Assembly: GCA_030656215.1 (NCBI GenBank)
Contig: JAUSOD010000091.1
Span: forward strand, 1 to 64,000
Source of the DNA: Azoarcus sp.
GTDB lineage: Bacteria; Pseudomonadota; Gammaproteobacteria; Burkholderiales; Rhodocyclaceae
Length of the DNA stretch: 64,000 bases
Direction of reading: 5' to 3'
A model generated the notes under the pieces. It was not told the origin of the DNA. It worked only from the letters and a program-made list of their open reading frames with translations, and searched no databases. The translations under genes and the position numbers were made by a program. Numbering within the stretch: the stretch's first letter is position 1; each line of letters begins with the position of its first letter. Positions 18,130 through 27,671 of this stretch are shown here, in pieces.

Positions 18130-19905
18130 CGCCACCGGCTCGATGCTCGCGGGGGCCGTTTTTTGCCCCCGCAGCCGATTGAGCACCAGCTTGCGGTCGT
18201 AGAAGTGATCCATGCCGTTATGCCGGCTGATGTTCAACAGGGTCGAGTTGGGCAGCTCGTGGTGCAGCAGCTCCATGGTGTCGATCTCGTCCTTTGAGTC
18301 GAACGCGTCGGTCGCCTCCTCGATGAACACCCAGCCCGGCTGCTGCAGAAACAGCCGGGCGATGCCGAGGCGCTGTTGCGCACGCAGCGGCAGCGCCCTG
18401 CTCCAGTCGTCGTGCTCTTCGAGCCGCGGTGCAAGCCACGCGATACCGGCACACTCCAGCGCCCGATGCAGGCACGCCGTGCTGTAGCCCGCCGCGTCCT
18501 GCGGGTAACTCAACACCGCGCGCAGACTGCCCTCGGGCAGGAAGGGCCGCTGCGGGATGAACATGATGTCGCGCCCCGCCGGCAGGATGATCTCGCCGCC
18601 ACCCCACGGCCACAGCCCGGCCACCGCCTTGAACAGGCTGATGGTCACCGCCGGATCGCCGGTGATCAGGATGCGCTCGCCGTGGCGCACATGCAGATTG
18701 AAATCCTTGAGCAGAGTGTTCCCGTTGGGCGAAGCCAGACGCAGGCCGCGGATGTCGAGCTCCTGGTGGCTCGAATGCTGCACGTCGATGCGCTGCTCGC
18801 CATGACCATGCTCGCGATCCTCCTGCTCGAGCACCTGCATGTCCTGGTGCAGGGTCACGATGCGCTCGATCGAGGCACGGCAGCGGGCAATCTCGCCAAG
18901 ATTGTCGATCGGCCACGACAGTGCCGAAGTCAGCCGCTGAAAGGCCTGCGCCGCCTGCATCAACAGGCCCAGCGACATTGCCCCGGCGATGTATTGCGGT
19001 GCCGCGATCAGGATTGGAAACACCGGCAACAAGGTGCCGTATCCCGTGGAGAACGAGACGATACCGAGATAGGCCAGGGTCTGCCGGTTCCAGCCGTGGC
19101 CGACATCGGTGAACAGGCCGTCGGCGTTGCGTCGCTCCGAGGGCTCGCCATGCAGCAGCGCAATCGATTCGGAATGCTCGCGCGCGCGCGCCAGCCCATA
19201 GCGCAGATTGGCTTCGACCGACTGCAGCTTGTTGGTGCTGCGGATCAGCGGACGCCCCAGCATGAGCCCGAACACCGTGCCGACCCCCGCATACAGAAAA
19301 GCCATCAGCACCAGGTAACCCGGCACCGCGATCGAAGTGCCGGGCAGGTTTGCGCTGCCCGAGACACTCAGCAGGATATCGACGAAGCTGCCCAGCACCA
19401 GCACCGAGAACAGCAGCGAATGCGCCAGCCCGACCGCCGCCTCGGTAGCGATGCGGATATCCTCGGCGATACGTCCATCGGGGTTGTCATGCTCGCCGGC
19501 GGCGTATTGCAGACGATAGTGATGGGCATGGTCCATCCACTGATCGAGCAGCAGGCTGGTCATCCATCGTCGCCAGTCGAGCTGCACCCAGCGCTTGACA
19601 TGCATGTGCAGCGCAGTCACCGCCATGGTCAGCACAAAAATCAGCACGAAGATCATCACCAGACGCAGCAGGTCTCCCAGCGAGCGCGCCTCGAGCGCAT
19701 CGAACAGCTCGCGGTGCCAGTAGCTCACCCAGATCGCCAGCCCCACCTGCGCGACTGTGAGCAAGATCAGCAGCAGCACGGCACCGCGCACCGTCCATCT
19801 GCGCTCACTATTCCAGTAGTCGCGCGCCATGCGCGCGAACTGCCGGCCGGACCGACGGGGGCGGGGTTCGGGATGGGGCTCGGGATGGCTCAAGGTGGGC
19901 TGCAT
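18115..19905 (-). CDS. YddA/SbmA-type ABC transporter, permease-ATPase fusion with degenerate nucleotide-binding domain
   Basis: TMD HHYRLQYAAGEHDNPDGRIAEDIR typical of family; Walker A position reads ITGDPAVTISLFKAVAGLWPWG. Confidence 0.85.
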   Translation of the reverse strand: MQPTLSHPEPHPEPRPRRSGRQFARMARDYWNSERRWTVRGAVLLLILLTVAQVGLAIWVSYWHRELFDALEARSLGDLLRLVMIFVLIFVLTMAVTALHMHVKRWVQLDWRRWMTSLLLDQWMDHAHHYRLQYAAGEHDNPDGRIAEDIRIATEAAVGLAHSLLFSVLVLGSFVDILLSVSGSANLPGTSIAVPGYLVLMAFLYAGVGTVFGLMLGRPLIRSTNKLQSVEANLRYGLARAREHSESIALLHGEPSERRNADGLFTDVGHGWNRQTLAYLGIVSFSTGYGTLLPVFPILIAAPQYIAGAMSLGLLMQAAQAFQRLTSALSWPIDNLGEIARCRASIERIVTLHQDMQVLEQEDREHGHGEQRIDVQHSSHQELDIRGLRLASPNGNTLLKDFNLHVRHGERILITGDPAVTISLFKAVAGLWPWGGGEIILPAGRDIMFIPQRPFLPEGSLRAVLSYPQDAAGYSTACLHRALECAGIAWLAPRLEEHDDWSRALPLRAQQRLGIARLFLQQPGWVFIEEATDAFDSKDEIDTMELLHHELPNSTLLNISRHNGMDHFYDRKLVLNRLRGQKTAPASIEPVALPEV

Positions 19906-20271
19906 GACGGTCTCGGTTCAGCATGCGGGCAAGCGGTGCCGCAAGGTCGGGAGCACGCTACCTGGGCGCGGCAGCGCGTCGAGCGCGGCGAAATCAGCAC
20001 GGGACAGGGACACCATTTACGACTACAGAATGTATCAGCGCACAGGGTAGCGCAACGCGGCAATATTTCCGCAAGCACCGCATATGTGCAGCCTCCGGCG
20101 GATGAGGATGCCGGTGGACCACGGACCAACTGCAGCGCGCGCGACTCTGGATAGTCAGCGCGCCACCCGATCGGTATTCCGCTCCAGGCTCGCCGCTTGG
20201 TAACATGGCGGGCAAACCCCGCACCGGATCCGTCCGCAAGGACCACGTCTCACCCGCCTCAGGACTTCGCC

Positions 20272-20922
20272 ATGGTTTACGGCATTACCGACATCACCAC
20301 CTTCATCCTCGGCACCATCTTCATCGTGCTGCTGCCTGGGCCGAACTCGCTTTACGTGATGGCCGTCGCATCGCGCTGGGGCGTGGGTGCAGGTTATCGC
20401 GGGGCGTGCGGGATCTTTCTCGGCGACCTGATCCTGATGGTGCTCTCGGCCACCGGTGCCGCATCCCTGCTGAAGACGACACCCGAGCTGTTCATGGCGA
20501 TCAAGTACGCTGGCGCAGCCTACCTGGCGTGGATGGGCGTCGGCCTGCTGCGCTCGGCGGTCACGACGTGGCGCAGAAAGACCAGCGACGACAGCGCAGC
20601 TCAGCCGGTCGGCGATGCATCCCGCCCGTTCCGGACCGCGCTGCTGATCAGCCTGATGAACCCGAAGGCGATCCTGTTCTTCGTCTCCTTCTTCATCCAG
20701 TTCGTCGACCCGGCGTACGCCCATCCGGTGCTGTCCTTCGCCATCCTCGGGGTGATCGTGCAGCTGTGCAGCGCGCTCTACCTGTCGGCGCTGATCTTCG
20801 GTGGCGCCCATCTGGCACGCCAGTTCCGTCGCCGTCGCCGGCTGTCGGCCACCGCCACCGGCGGAGTCGGCGGCCTGTTCATCGGCTTCGGGCTCAAACT
20901 CGCGAATGCAAGCCTGAGCTGA
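20272..20922 (+). CDS. leuE: LysE-family translocator, LeuE-like
   Basis: FIVLLPGPNSLYVM...ACGIFLGDLILM...LMNPKAILFFVSFFIQFVD. Confidence 0.85.
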   Translation: MVYGITDITTFILGTIFIVLLPGPNSLYVMAVASRWGVGAGYRGACGIFLGDLILMVLSATGAASLLKTTPELFMAIKYAGAAYLAWMGVGLLRSAVTTWRRKTSDDSAAQPVGDASRPFRTALLISLMNPKAILFFVSFFIQFVDPAYAHPVLSFAILGVIVQLCSALYLSALIFGGAHLARQFRRRRRLSATATGGVGGLFIGFGLKLANASLS

Positions 20923-21077
20923 GCCGCCTCCCTCCGCATCCGATCGTTGCACCGCGCACGAAGAGAATCCGTGCCCGGCAGCCAGCCCCAGCGCTGCGCC
21001 CGCACCGGATTCCGCGATAATGCGCGACCGGCCGCAAGCGCGTGCCGGGCATCCAGAAAAACACTGACAAGCGCGCC

Positions 21078-22643
21078 ATGTCCGACACTGCACAAGATCG
21101 CACCATCCAGCGCAAGGTTGCCGTTGCTGCCTGCTTCGGCACCTTCCTCGAGTGGTACGACTTCCTCACCTTCGCCACCCTGGCGACCTATTTCAGCATC
21201 CTGTTCTTCCCGCCGGACGACCCGGTCACTGCGCTGCTGGCCAGCCTGGGCACCTTCGGCGTGGGCATGATCGTGCGCCCGCTGGGTGCAGCGCTGTTCG
21301 GTTCGCTCGGCGACCGCTACGGGCGGCGGACGATCTTCCTCGTCACCATCATCATCATGGGGGTGTCCACCTTCCTCGTCGGCCTGCTGCCGACCTACGC
21401 CCAGATCGGCATCGCCGCGCCCATCCTGCTGCTGGTGCTGCGCATGCTGCAGGGCCTGTCGGTGGGCGGCGAGATCGGCGGTGCGGCGGTCTACCTGACC
21501 GAACATGCACCCGCCGAACGGCGCGGTATCTACACCAGCGTGCTGCAGCTGATGGGACCGCTGGGCATGCTCGCCTCGATGATGCAGATCGTCGCGCTGC
21601 AATACCTGCTGTCGGACGCCGAGTTTCGCGAATGGGGCTGGCGGGTGCCCTTCCTGATTTCCATCGTGCTGCTGGCGATCTCGATCAAAAGCCGGCTCAA
21701 CCTGCACGAATCGCCGGTGTTCACCCAGCTGCGGGCGCGCAATGGGCTGTCGAAGACGCCGCTGCGCGAATGCTTCACCGACCGCCACACGCTGGGCCGC
21801 ATGGCGCTGCTGTTCTTTTGCGTCTCGGCCGGCGGCTCGCTGCTGTTCTTTTCGTCCCAGGTGTACACCACGGTGTTCCTGAAAAACGTGGTCAAGATCG
21901 ATGCCCGCACCGCGAGCACGCTGGTGATGATCGCGACGATCGTGCTGTTCCCGCTGACCATCTGGTGCGGCTGGCTATCCGACCGCATCGGCCGCCGGCC
22001 GGTGCTGCTCGCCGGGTTGATCCTCGGCTGCGTGGCGGTGCTGCCGGTGTTCCACGGCCTGCTCGCCTTCGGCAATCCGGCCCTGGAGCGCTTTAACCGC
22101 GAGGTGCCGGTGATGCTCAGTGGCGAAGCCTGCAGATACGATCCCTTCACCGGCGTGCGCAACGACTGCGAGCGCTACCAGGACCTGTTCGCGCGCCTGG
22201 GGGTGCTGCACGAGCACCGTGAAGGCGCACTCGCGGTCAGCATCGGTGCGAAGACCGTGGAAGGCTTTCATCCCGACCAGGTGAGCGCCGCGCTGATCGC
22301 CGCCGGCCGGCCCGAGCATGCCGACCCGGCCACCATCAACCACGCCGCAATTGTCGGCCTGCTGCTGGTGCTGGTGGTGGCGCTGGCCTGCATCACCGGG
22401 CCGCAGACCGCCACCCTGGCCGAACTCTTCCCCGCCCGCACCCGCTACTCCGCGGTCGCCCTGCCCCACAACCTGTCGGCGGGCTGGATCGGCGGCATGT
22501 CACCGTTCATGGTGACCTGGCTCAGCGTGCGCTCGGGCGATGCGCTGGGCGGGCTGTGGTATCCAGCAGGTTTGCTGATCATGGCCGCGATCATCGGCCT
22601 GCTGTTCCTGCCGGAGGTGCGCAACCGGGCGCTGGAGACGTAG
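21078..22643 (+). CDS. MFS transporter, metabolite:H+ symporter (MHS) family
   Basis: GTFLEWYDFLTFATLATYFS, GSLGDRYGRRTIFL, VGGEIGGAAVYLTEHAP. Confidence 0.9.
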   Translation: MSDTAQDRTIQRKVAVAACFGTFLEWYDFLTFATLATYFSILFFPPDDPVTALLASLGTFGVGMIVRPLGAALFGSLGDRYGRRTIFLVTIIIMGVSTFLVGLLPTYAQIGIAAPILLLVLRMLQGLSVGGEIGGAAVYLTEHAPAERRGIYTSVLQLMGPLGMLASMMQIVALQYLLSDAEFREWGWRVPFLISIVLLAISIKSRLNLHESPVFTQLRARNGLSKTPLRECFTDRHTLGRMALLFFCVSAGGSLLFFSSQVYTTVFLKNVVKIDARTASTLVMIATIVLFPLTIWCGWLSDRIGRRPVLLAGLILGCVAVLPVFHGLLAFGNPALERFNREVPVMLSGEACRYDPFTGVRNDCERYQDLFARLGVLHEHREGALAVSIGAKTVEGFHPDQVSAALIAAGRPEHADPATINHAAIVGLLLVLVVALACITGPQTATLAELFPARTRYSAVALPHNLSAGWIGGMSPFMVTWLSVRSGDALGGLWYPAGLLIMAAIIGLLFLPEVRNRALET

Positions 22644-22644
22644 T

Positions 22645-23616
22645 TCAGCGGCCGTTGCTGAACAGCGCCTTGAGCTGCGCGCCATATTGCGGGCTGGCCT
22701 GCTCGACGCCCTTCCAGCCCGCCTCGTAGGCCTGCGCGCGGAACAGATTGACCTGCTCGGCGGGAAGGGTGACGGTCTCGATTCCGGCCGTGCCCTGACG
22801 CGCCTTCTCGTTGCTGGCGGTCTTGAGGTCCTGCTCGGTCTGCGCTTCGGCCCAGGCAATCTGCTTGTCGAGGAAGGCGCGCTGGGTGGCATCGAGCTTC
22901 TTCCAGGTGTTCTGGTTCATGAAGAAACTCACCTCGACATTGTAGAAACCGGGCTCCACGCGGTACTTGGTCTTCTCTTGCCAACCGAGGTCGAACACGC
23001 CGATCGACGGCCAGCCGTAGCCATCGACCACGCCGCGCTCGAGCGCGGTGTACACCTCGCCCGGCGGCACCTGCAGCGGCGCAGCGCCCACCGCCTGGAA
23101 GAAGGCACGGTACACCGGCACGCTGCGCAGCTTGAAGCCGGAGAAGTCGCTGCCGTTCGGTTTCTTGTTGGTGTAGATGTGGTACTCGAGGCCATCGGAC
23201 ACCCGGCCCAGCCACACCATGTTGGCCTTTTCGCGGTGGATACGGTCGAGCAGCGCGTAGCCGCCATTGGCACGGATTTCGGCCATCGGCTTTTCCGCCA
23301 GGGTCATCGCCAGCGCCTCGGGCACCAGGTTGGCATGGAACACACCGGTGCTGTTGGACAGGTCCACCACCCCGGCGCGCACCGCATTGCCGACTTCGAA
23401 CGGCGGCATGGACTCGGGGCCGCCGACCACCTGGATCTTCATGATGCCCTTGCCCTCGGCATTGACCTTGGCGACAAAGGCGTTGAAGCGCTGCGAGAAG
23501 AAGGTGTCCTTGCCGAAGGCGGTGACGGCCTTGAGCGTGATTTCGGCGCCTTGTGCGCCAGTCATGGCAAGGGCGAGAAGTACGCCCGCGGCGAGCTTTC
23601 CGGTTGATTTCTGCAT
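22645..23616 (-). CDS. TRAP transporter substrate-binding protein (DctP family)
   Basis: Signal peptide; SNSTGVFHANLVPEALAMTL, ERGVVDGYGWP; operon with DctM/DctQ. Confidence 0.9.
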   Translation of the reverse strand: MQKSTGKLAAGVLLALAMTGAQGAEITLKAVTAFGKDTFFSQRFNAFVAKVNAEGKGIMKIQVVGGPESMPPFEVGNAVRAGVVDLSNSTGVFHANLVPEALAMTLAEKPMAEIRANGGYALLDRIHREKANMVWLGRVSDGLEYHIYTNKKPNGSDFSGFKLRSVPVYRAFFQAVGAAPLQVPPGEVYTALERGVVDGYGWPSIGVFDLGWQEKTKYRVEPGFYNVEVSFFMNQNTWKKLDATQRAFLDKQIAWAEAQTEQDLKTASNEKARQGTAGIETVTLPAEQVNLFRAQAYEAGWKGVEQASPQYGAQLKALFSNGR

Positions 23617-23653
23617 CTTGTTTCTCCGTGGGGGTGGGAAGGAGGGAAAGGGG

Positions 23654-24970
23654 TCAGCCCATCAGGCGCGGCAGACCGACGGCAAGCCAGGGAACCGACA
23701 CGATCAGGCCCAGCACGACGAGCTCGATCGCGAGGAAGGGCACCGCCGAGGCATAGATCTGCTGCAGCCGGATATGGGGCGGCGCCACACTCTGCATCAC
23801 CATCAGCAGCAGGCCGAAGGGCGGCGTGAGCAGGCCCATCTCCATCGCGATCAGCATCATCACGCCGAGCCATACCGGATCGATGCCGGCAGCATTGGCC
23901 AGCGGCATGAAGAAGGGTAGCGTGATCATCATCATGCTCACCTGGTCGATCACGCAGCCCAGCACCAGCAACAGTATCAACATACCGAACACCAGCATCA
24001 GCGGCGACAGTTCGAGTTCGGTGATCAGGCCGAGCAGGCCGGTGGTGGCACCCGAGAAACTCAGCAGCTGCGAGAAGGTGGTCGAGGCCACCAGCACGAA
24101 CAGGATGATCACCGAGATGCGCGCGGTCTCCATCAAGGCCTTGTACAGGCCGCGCACACTCAGCACCCGATAGGCGGCGGTTGCAATCACCGAGGCGAGC
24201 GCACCGATCGCGGCCGACTCGGTCGGCGACGCCCAGCCGGCAAGCATGCTGCCGACCACGGCGACGAAGATGCCCAGCAGCGGCACCACGTCGCGCAGGA
24301 AGGGCCACCATTTGGCCCAGCCGGTGAACGCCTGCAGGTTCTCGTCGGCCGGCGCGAGATCCGGATTCGCACGGCAGCGCAGGATCACGTAGCCGAGAAA
24401 GCCGATCGCCATGATCAGGCCGGGCAGGATGCCGCCGATCAGCAGCTGCGCGATCGAAATCCCGGCCAGACTGCCAAGCATGACCGCCAGCGCCGAGGGC
24501 GGAATCAGCATCGCGATACCACCGACCGCCATGATCGGCCCCATCGCCAGGGTCGGGTGATAGCCGCGGCGCAGCATCTCCGGCAACAGGGTGCCGCCCA
24601 TCATTGCGGTGTTGGCGATGGTCGAGCCCGACAGCGCGGCAAAGGTCGTTCCGCCCAGCACCGACACCAGCGACAGACGTCCCGGCACGCGCGCGATCAG
24701 GCGTTCGATCGCCTCGATTGCACGATAGGCCAGACCGGTATGGAACAGCACCTCGCCCATCAGCACGAAGAGCGGAATCGGGGTCAGCGAGAAGCTGCTG
24801 ATCGAGCCCACCGAGTTGCGCACCAACTGCCCGAGCCCCGCCTCTCCGCCCAGAAAAATCCAGGCACCGAGCAGGTTTACCCCGAGAAACGCAAACGCGA
24901 CCGGCACCCCGACCAGCATCAGCACGAACAGACTGCCCAGCATCAGGGCAAGTGCGGCCTGCCATTCCAT
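23654..24970 (-). CDS. TRAP transporter large permease (DctM family)
   Basis: Polytopic; ALSGSTIANTAMMGGTLLPEMLRRGY, IPPSALAVMLGSLAGISIAQLLIGGILPG. Confidence 0.92.
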   Translation of the reverse strand: MEWQAALALMLGSLFVLMLVGVPVAFAFLGVNLLGAWIFLGGEAGLGQLVRNSVGSISSFSLTPIPLFVLMGEVLFHTGLAYRAIEAIERLIARVPGRLSLVSVLGGTTFAALSGSTIANTAMMGGTLLPEMLRRGYHPTLAMGPIMAVGGIAMLIPPSALAVMLGSLAGISIAQLLIGGILPGLIMAIGFLGYVILRCRANPDLAPADENLQAFTGWAKWWPFLRDVVPLLGIFVAVVGSMLAGWASPTESAAIGALASVIATAAYRVLSVRGLYKALMETARISVIILFVLVASTTFSQLLSFSGATTGLLGLITELELSPLMLVFGMLILLLVLGCVIDQVSMMMITLPFFMPLANAAGIDPVWLGVMMLIAMEMGLLTPPFGLLLMVMQSVAPPHIRLQQIYASAVPFLAIELVVLGLIVSVPWLAVGLPRLMG

Positions 24971-24971
24971 G

Positions 24972-25493
24972 TCAGCGCCCCTCCGTGCGGAACACCGCCA
25001 CCTTCAGGCGGCGAGCAAACTCGATTGCAAGCAGGATGCAGGCAAAGGCCATCGGCATATTCAGCCACCATTCGGGAAAGATCAGCACCTTGAACACCAT
25101 GCCGCCCTGGGACGCCGCATCGGCGGCCACCACCACGCTCTGCCACGCCAGCACGAGACAGATGCCGAGCCCGACCAGATCGGTCATCACCTCCAGCCAC
25201 CAGCGCCCGATCGGTGACGCGGCCCGCAACAGGATGTCGATGCGGATGTGATCGCCCACATAGAGCAGCCACGGCGCGGCCACGAAGGTCGCCACCATCA
25301 ACATGTACTCGGTGACCTCGACACTCCAGGCGATCGTGCCCCAGCCGAGGTTGCGCATGAATACGTCGGCGCAGACCAGCAAGCCCATCGCGCCGAAAAG
25401 TAGCGCCGCAGCCAGGCCGCAGCCCGACATCAGCAGGTGGTAGGCACGATGGCCGGGAGACCGGAAGGAGGTTGATGCCTGCGGCGTCGACAT
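24972..25493 (-). CDS. TRAP transporter small permease (DctQ family)
   Basis: MRNLGWGTIAWSVEVTEYMLMVATFVAAPWLLYVGDHIRIDIL; upstream of DctM. Confidence 0.9.
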   Translation of the reverse strand: MSTPQASTSFRSPGHRAYHLLMSGCGLAAALLFGAMGLLVCADVFMRNLGWGTIAWSVEVTEYMLMVATFVAAPWLLYVGDHIRIDILLRAASPIGRWWLEVMTDLVGLGICLVLAWQSVVVAADAASQGGMVFKVLIFPEWWLNMPMAFACILLAIEFARRLKVAVFRTEGR

Positions 25494-25957
25494 TCGGTCA
25501 CTCCTGCTATTTATTTAAAGTTAAACATATCAGCACTGAACTTTCATGTCCACGCATTTGGTATGGATCGGATATTCATTTAAAACCATAAGTTAATCAT
25601 GGGATTAAGCCTGCCATGACAAGGCGATGAGAGCTCATCACCGGCACGCACCAGCCCGGTGCAGCATTCTGCGTCATGCACCAATACGAGTATCAAATGC
25701 AGTAACACGAGGCCACCGGAGCTCATGAGAAAGACATCTTGTTTGTTATAAATCAGATGCTTGAGAATGAGTCTCCTGCACGGCCGTGTGCTGGCACGAT
25801 TGACGCTTTTAAAACAAGGCTCCGGTTCGTTCAGCAGTTTGACTGCGCGTGATTCCGGTATGTCGTTCAGGATTCAATCCAGGCGGCGTGCAGCGTACTG
25901 ACGTGCAAACCGGTTGATCTTCGCGTGTTTATCACAACAACCATCAGGAGACAGATC

Positions 25958-26392
25958 ATGCCGAGCCGTCCGATTCATCAGGTCATTTCAGATCGCGATT
26001 TTGTGTGCGTACCCTTCGACATGCCGGTACGCGAAGTCACCCGCCTCATGCTCCAGGCGCACCAGAGTGCAGCGCTGGTCACCGAACACGGCGTGCTCAC
26101 CGGCATCTTCACCGAGCGTGACGCCACCTTCAGGATACTTGCCGCCGGACTCGATGCCGACCTTACCCCGGTGGGCGCCGTCCTGACCCACAACCCGCAG
26201 GTGATCGGTGAAGACAGGCCCTTCGGCCATGCCCTGCACCTGATGTACGAGGGCGGGTTCCGTCACGTGCCCGTGGTCACCGCCGATGGCAAGCCGCTCG
26301 GTGTCATCACCGCCCATGACGCACTCGGGCTCGATGCCGTCGCCTTCAGCGAAGAACTGGTACGACGGGAAGAGATCACCGTCATTCTCTGA
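25958..26392 (+). CDS. Twin-CBS-domain protein
   Basis: VTEHGVLTGIFTERDATFRI...VVTADGKPLGVITAHDALG; AGGAGA RBS before ATG 25958. Confidence 0.88.
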   Translation: MPSRPIHQVISDRDFVCVPFDMPVREVTRLMLQAHQSAALVTEHGVLTGIFTERDATFRILAAGLDADLTPVGAVLTHNPQVIGEDRPFGHALHLMYEGGFRHVPVVTADGKPLGVITAHDALGLDAVAFSEELVRREEITVIL

Positions 26393-26400
26393 GCAAGAGC

Positions 26401-26419
26401 AAAAGCCCCCCGAGGGGCT
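26401..26419 (-). terminator. Candidate intrinsic terminator downstream of the cytochrome c gene
   Basis: Minus strand AGCCCC-tcgg-GGGGCT followed by TTTT. Confidence 0.5.
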
Positions 26420-26561
26420 GAGCCACGCCGCCACACGGCGCGAACCGATCCTGCCGAACCGGAGTCGGCAGGAAACGGTCTTTCAACTTCAGGTCTCGAA
26501 CGCCGAGTTGCGTCCTTGGGGTTGCGCCCATGTGATCCGCAACGCGTCGAGTGCAAACCGA

Positions 26562-26942
26562 CTACTTGCCGTGGGCAAGGATCCAGTCGACGAGGCGGCG
26601 TGCATTGCCTTCGGTGATCGCCACCGCATTGGGCGGCATCGACAGCCCGCTGACCTTACCCTTCCAGTGGCTGCTGTAGGGGCTCGACCCTTCCAGTACG
26701 ATACGCGTCAGAAACTCGCTTGCGCCTGGCTTGCCCGCGTACTGCGCAGCCACGTCGTCCCAGGCGGGCCCGATCGGCGCCATGCCGTTGGGACCCTTCT
26801 TGCCGGGCTCGACACTGTGGCAGGTCAGACAGCCACTCGCTGCGGCAAGCTTGAGCATCTCGGCATCGGTTTTGGGGTCGGCATACGCGCTGGTGGCGAA
26901 GGCCAGTACGGCAAGACTGGCAATGGATCGGACAGGCATCAT
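26562..26942 (-). CDS. Class I c-type cytochrome (c-551/c-552 like)
   Basis: Signal peptide, CLTCH haem motif, SGLSMPPN distal Met. Confidence 0.88.
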   Translation of the reverse strand: MMPVRSIASLAVLAFATSAYADPKTDAEMLKLAAASGCLTCHSVEPGKKGPNGMAPIGPAWDDVAAQYAGKPGASEFLTRIVLEGSSPYSSHWKGKVSGLSMPPNAVAITEGNARRLVDWILAHGK

Positions 26943-27023
26943 GGTGAAGCTCCTTGAGAATGAAGGTTTAGAAGTGAACCAGCGAGAGGCTTGGGTTGTT
27001 CCGGGTCAAGCGCGGCCGGCCAG

Positions 27024-27671
27024 TCAGCAATAGGCTTCGGCAGTGAAATCCACCAGGCCATGGCGGGCTGCCAGCCGGACTAGCTTGAAGTCGTTTTCTG
27101 CGTCCAGCTTCTGCCGGATCATCGACAGGTGGTTTAGGATGGTCTTGTGACTCAGGTGCATCTGGCTCGCGATCAAAGTCGACGACTCTCCCGTAGCGGC
27201 CATGCGCAGCACCTCGAACTCGCGCGGGGTGAGCCGGTTCAGGATCTGGTCGCCATCCAATGTGGCAGATGCCAGCACCTGCGCAACGTCCGCCGACAGG
27301 ATACGACGACCGGCAGCGACCGCCCGGATCCCATCGAGCATCTCGACCGGCTCGCTGTTTTTGGTCAGGTAGCCCAAGGCACCGGCCCGCATCGCCTGGG
27401 TGACGAAGCCCGCGTTGTCGTGCATCGACAATACAAGCACCTCGAGGCCGGGATCGCGCGCAAGCATGCGCCGTATGGCCTCCACACCACTGCCGTTGCG
27501 CAGGCTCAGATCGACCACGGCAACATCGATGCCCCCTTGCTGCAGACAGTGGTAAGCCTCGTCCGCGGTTGCGGCCTCGGCCACGACCTGCAGGTCGCAT
27601 TCGGCATCGATCAGACGCCGGTAGCCAGTCCGAACCACCGTGTGATCATCAAGCAACAGGATCCTGATCAT
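27024..27671 (-). CDS. NarL/LuxR-type response regulator
   Basis: IRILLLDDHTVVRTGYRRLIDAE receiver; LTPREFEVLRMAATGESSTLIASQMHLSHKTILNHLSMIRQKL HTH. Confidence 0.9.
   Translation of the reverse strand: MIRILLLDDHTVVRTGYRRLIDAECDLQVVAEAATADEAYHCLQQGGIDVAVVDLSLRNGSGVEAIRRMLARDPGLEVLVLSMHDNAGFVTQAMRAGALGYLTKNSEPVEMLDGIRAVAAGRRILSADVAQVLASATLDGDQILNRLTPREFEVLRMAATGESSTLIASQMHLSHKTILNHLSMIRQKLDAENDFKLVRLAARHGLVDFTAEAYC

Noticed and set aside
18376-20154. 592-aa plus-strand ORF opposite the ABC gene
   Set aside because: Composition (Gln/His/Arg-rich, no hydrophobic pattern) typical of an antisense frame; the minus strand encodes a clear ABC protein.
25790-25806. Sigma-54-like TGGCACGATTGACGC upstream of the CBS gene
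   Set aside because: The -12 element lacks TTGC (reads ACGC), so it does not meet the GG-N10-GC plus TTGC pattern.
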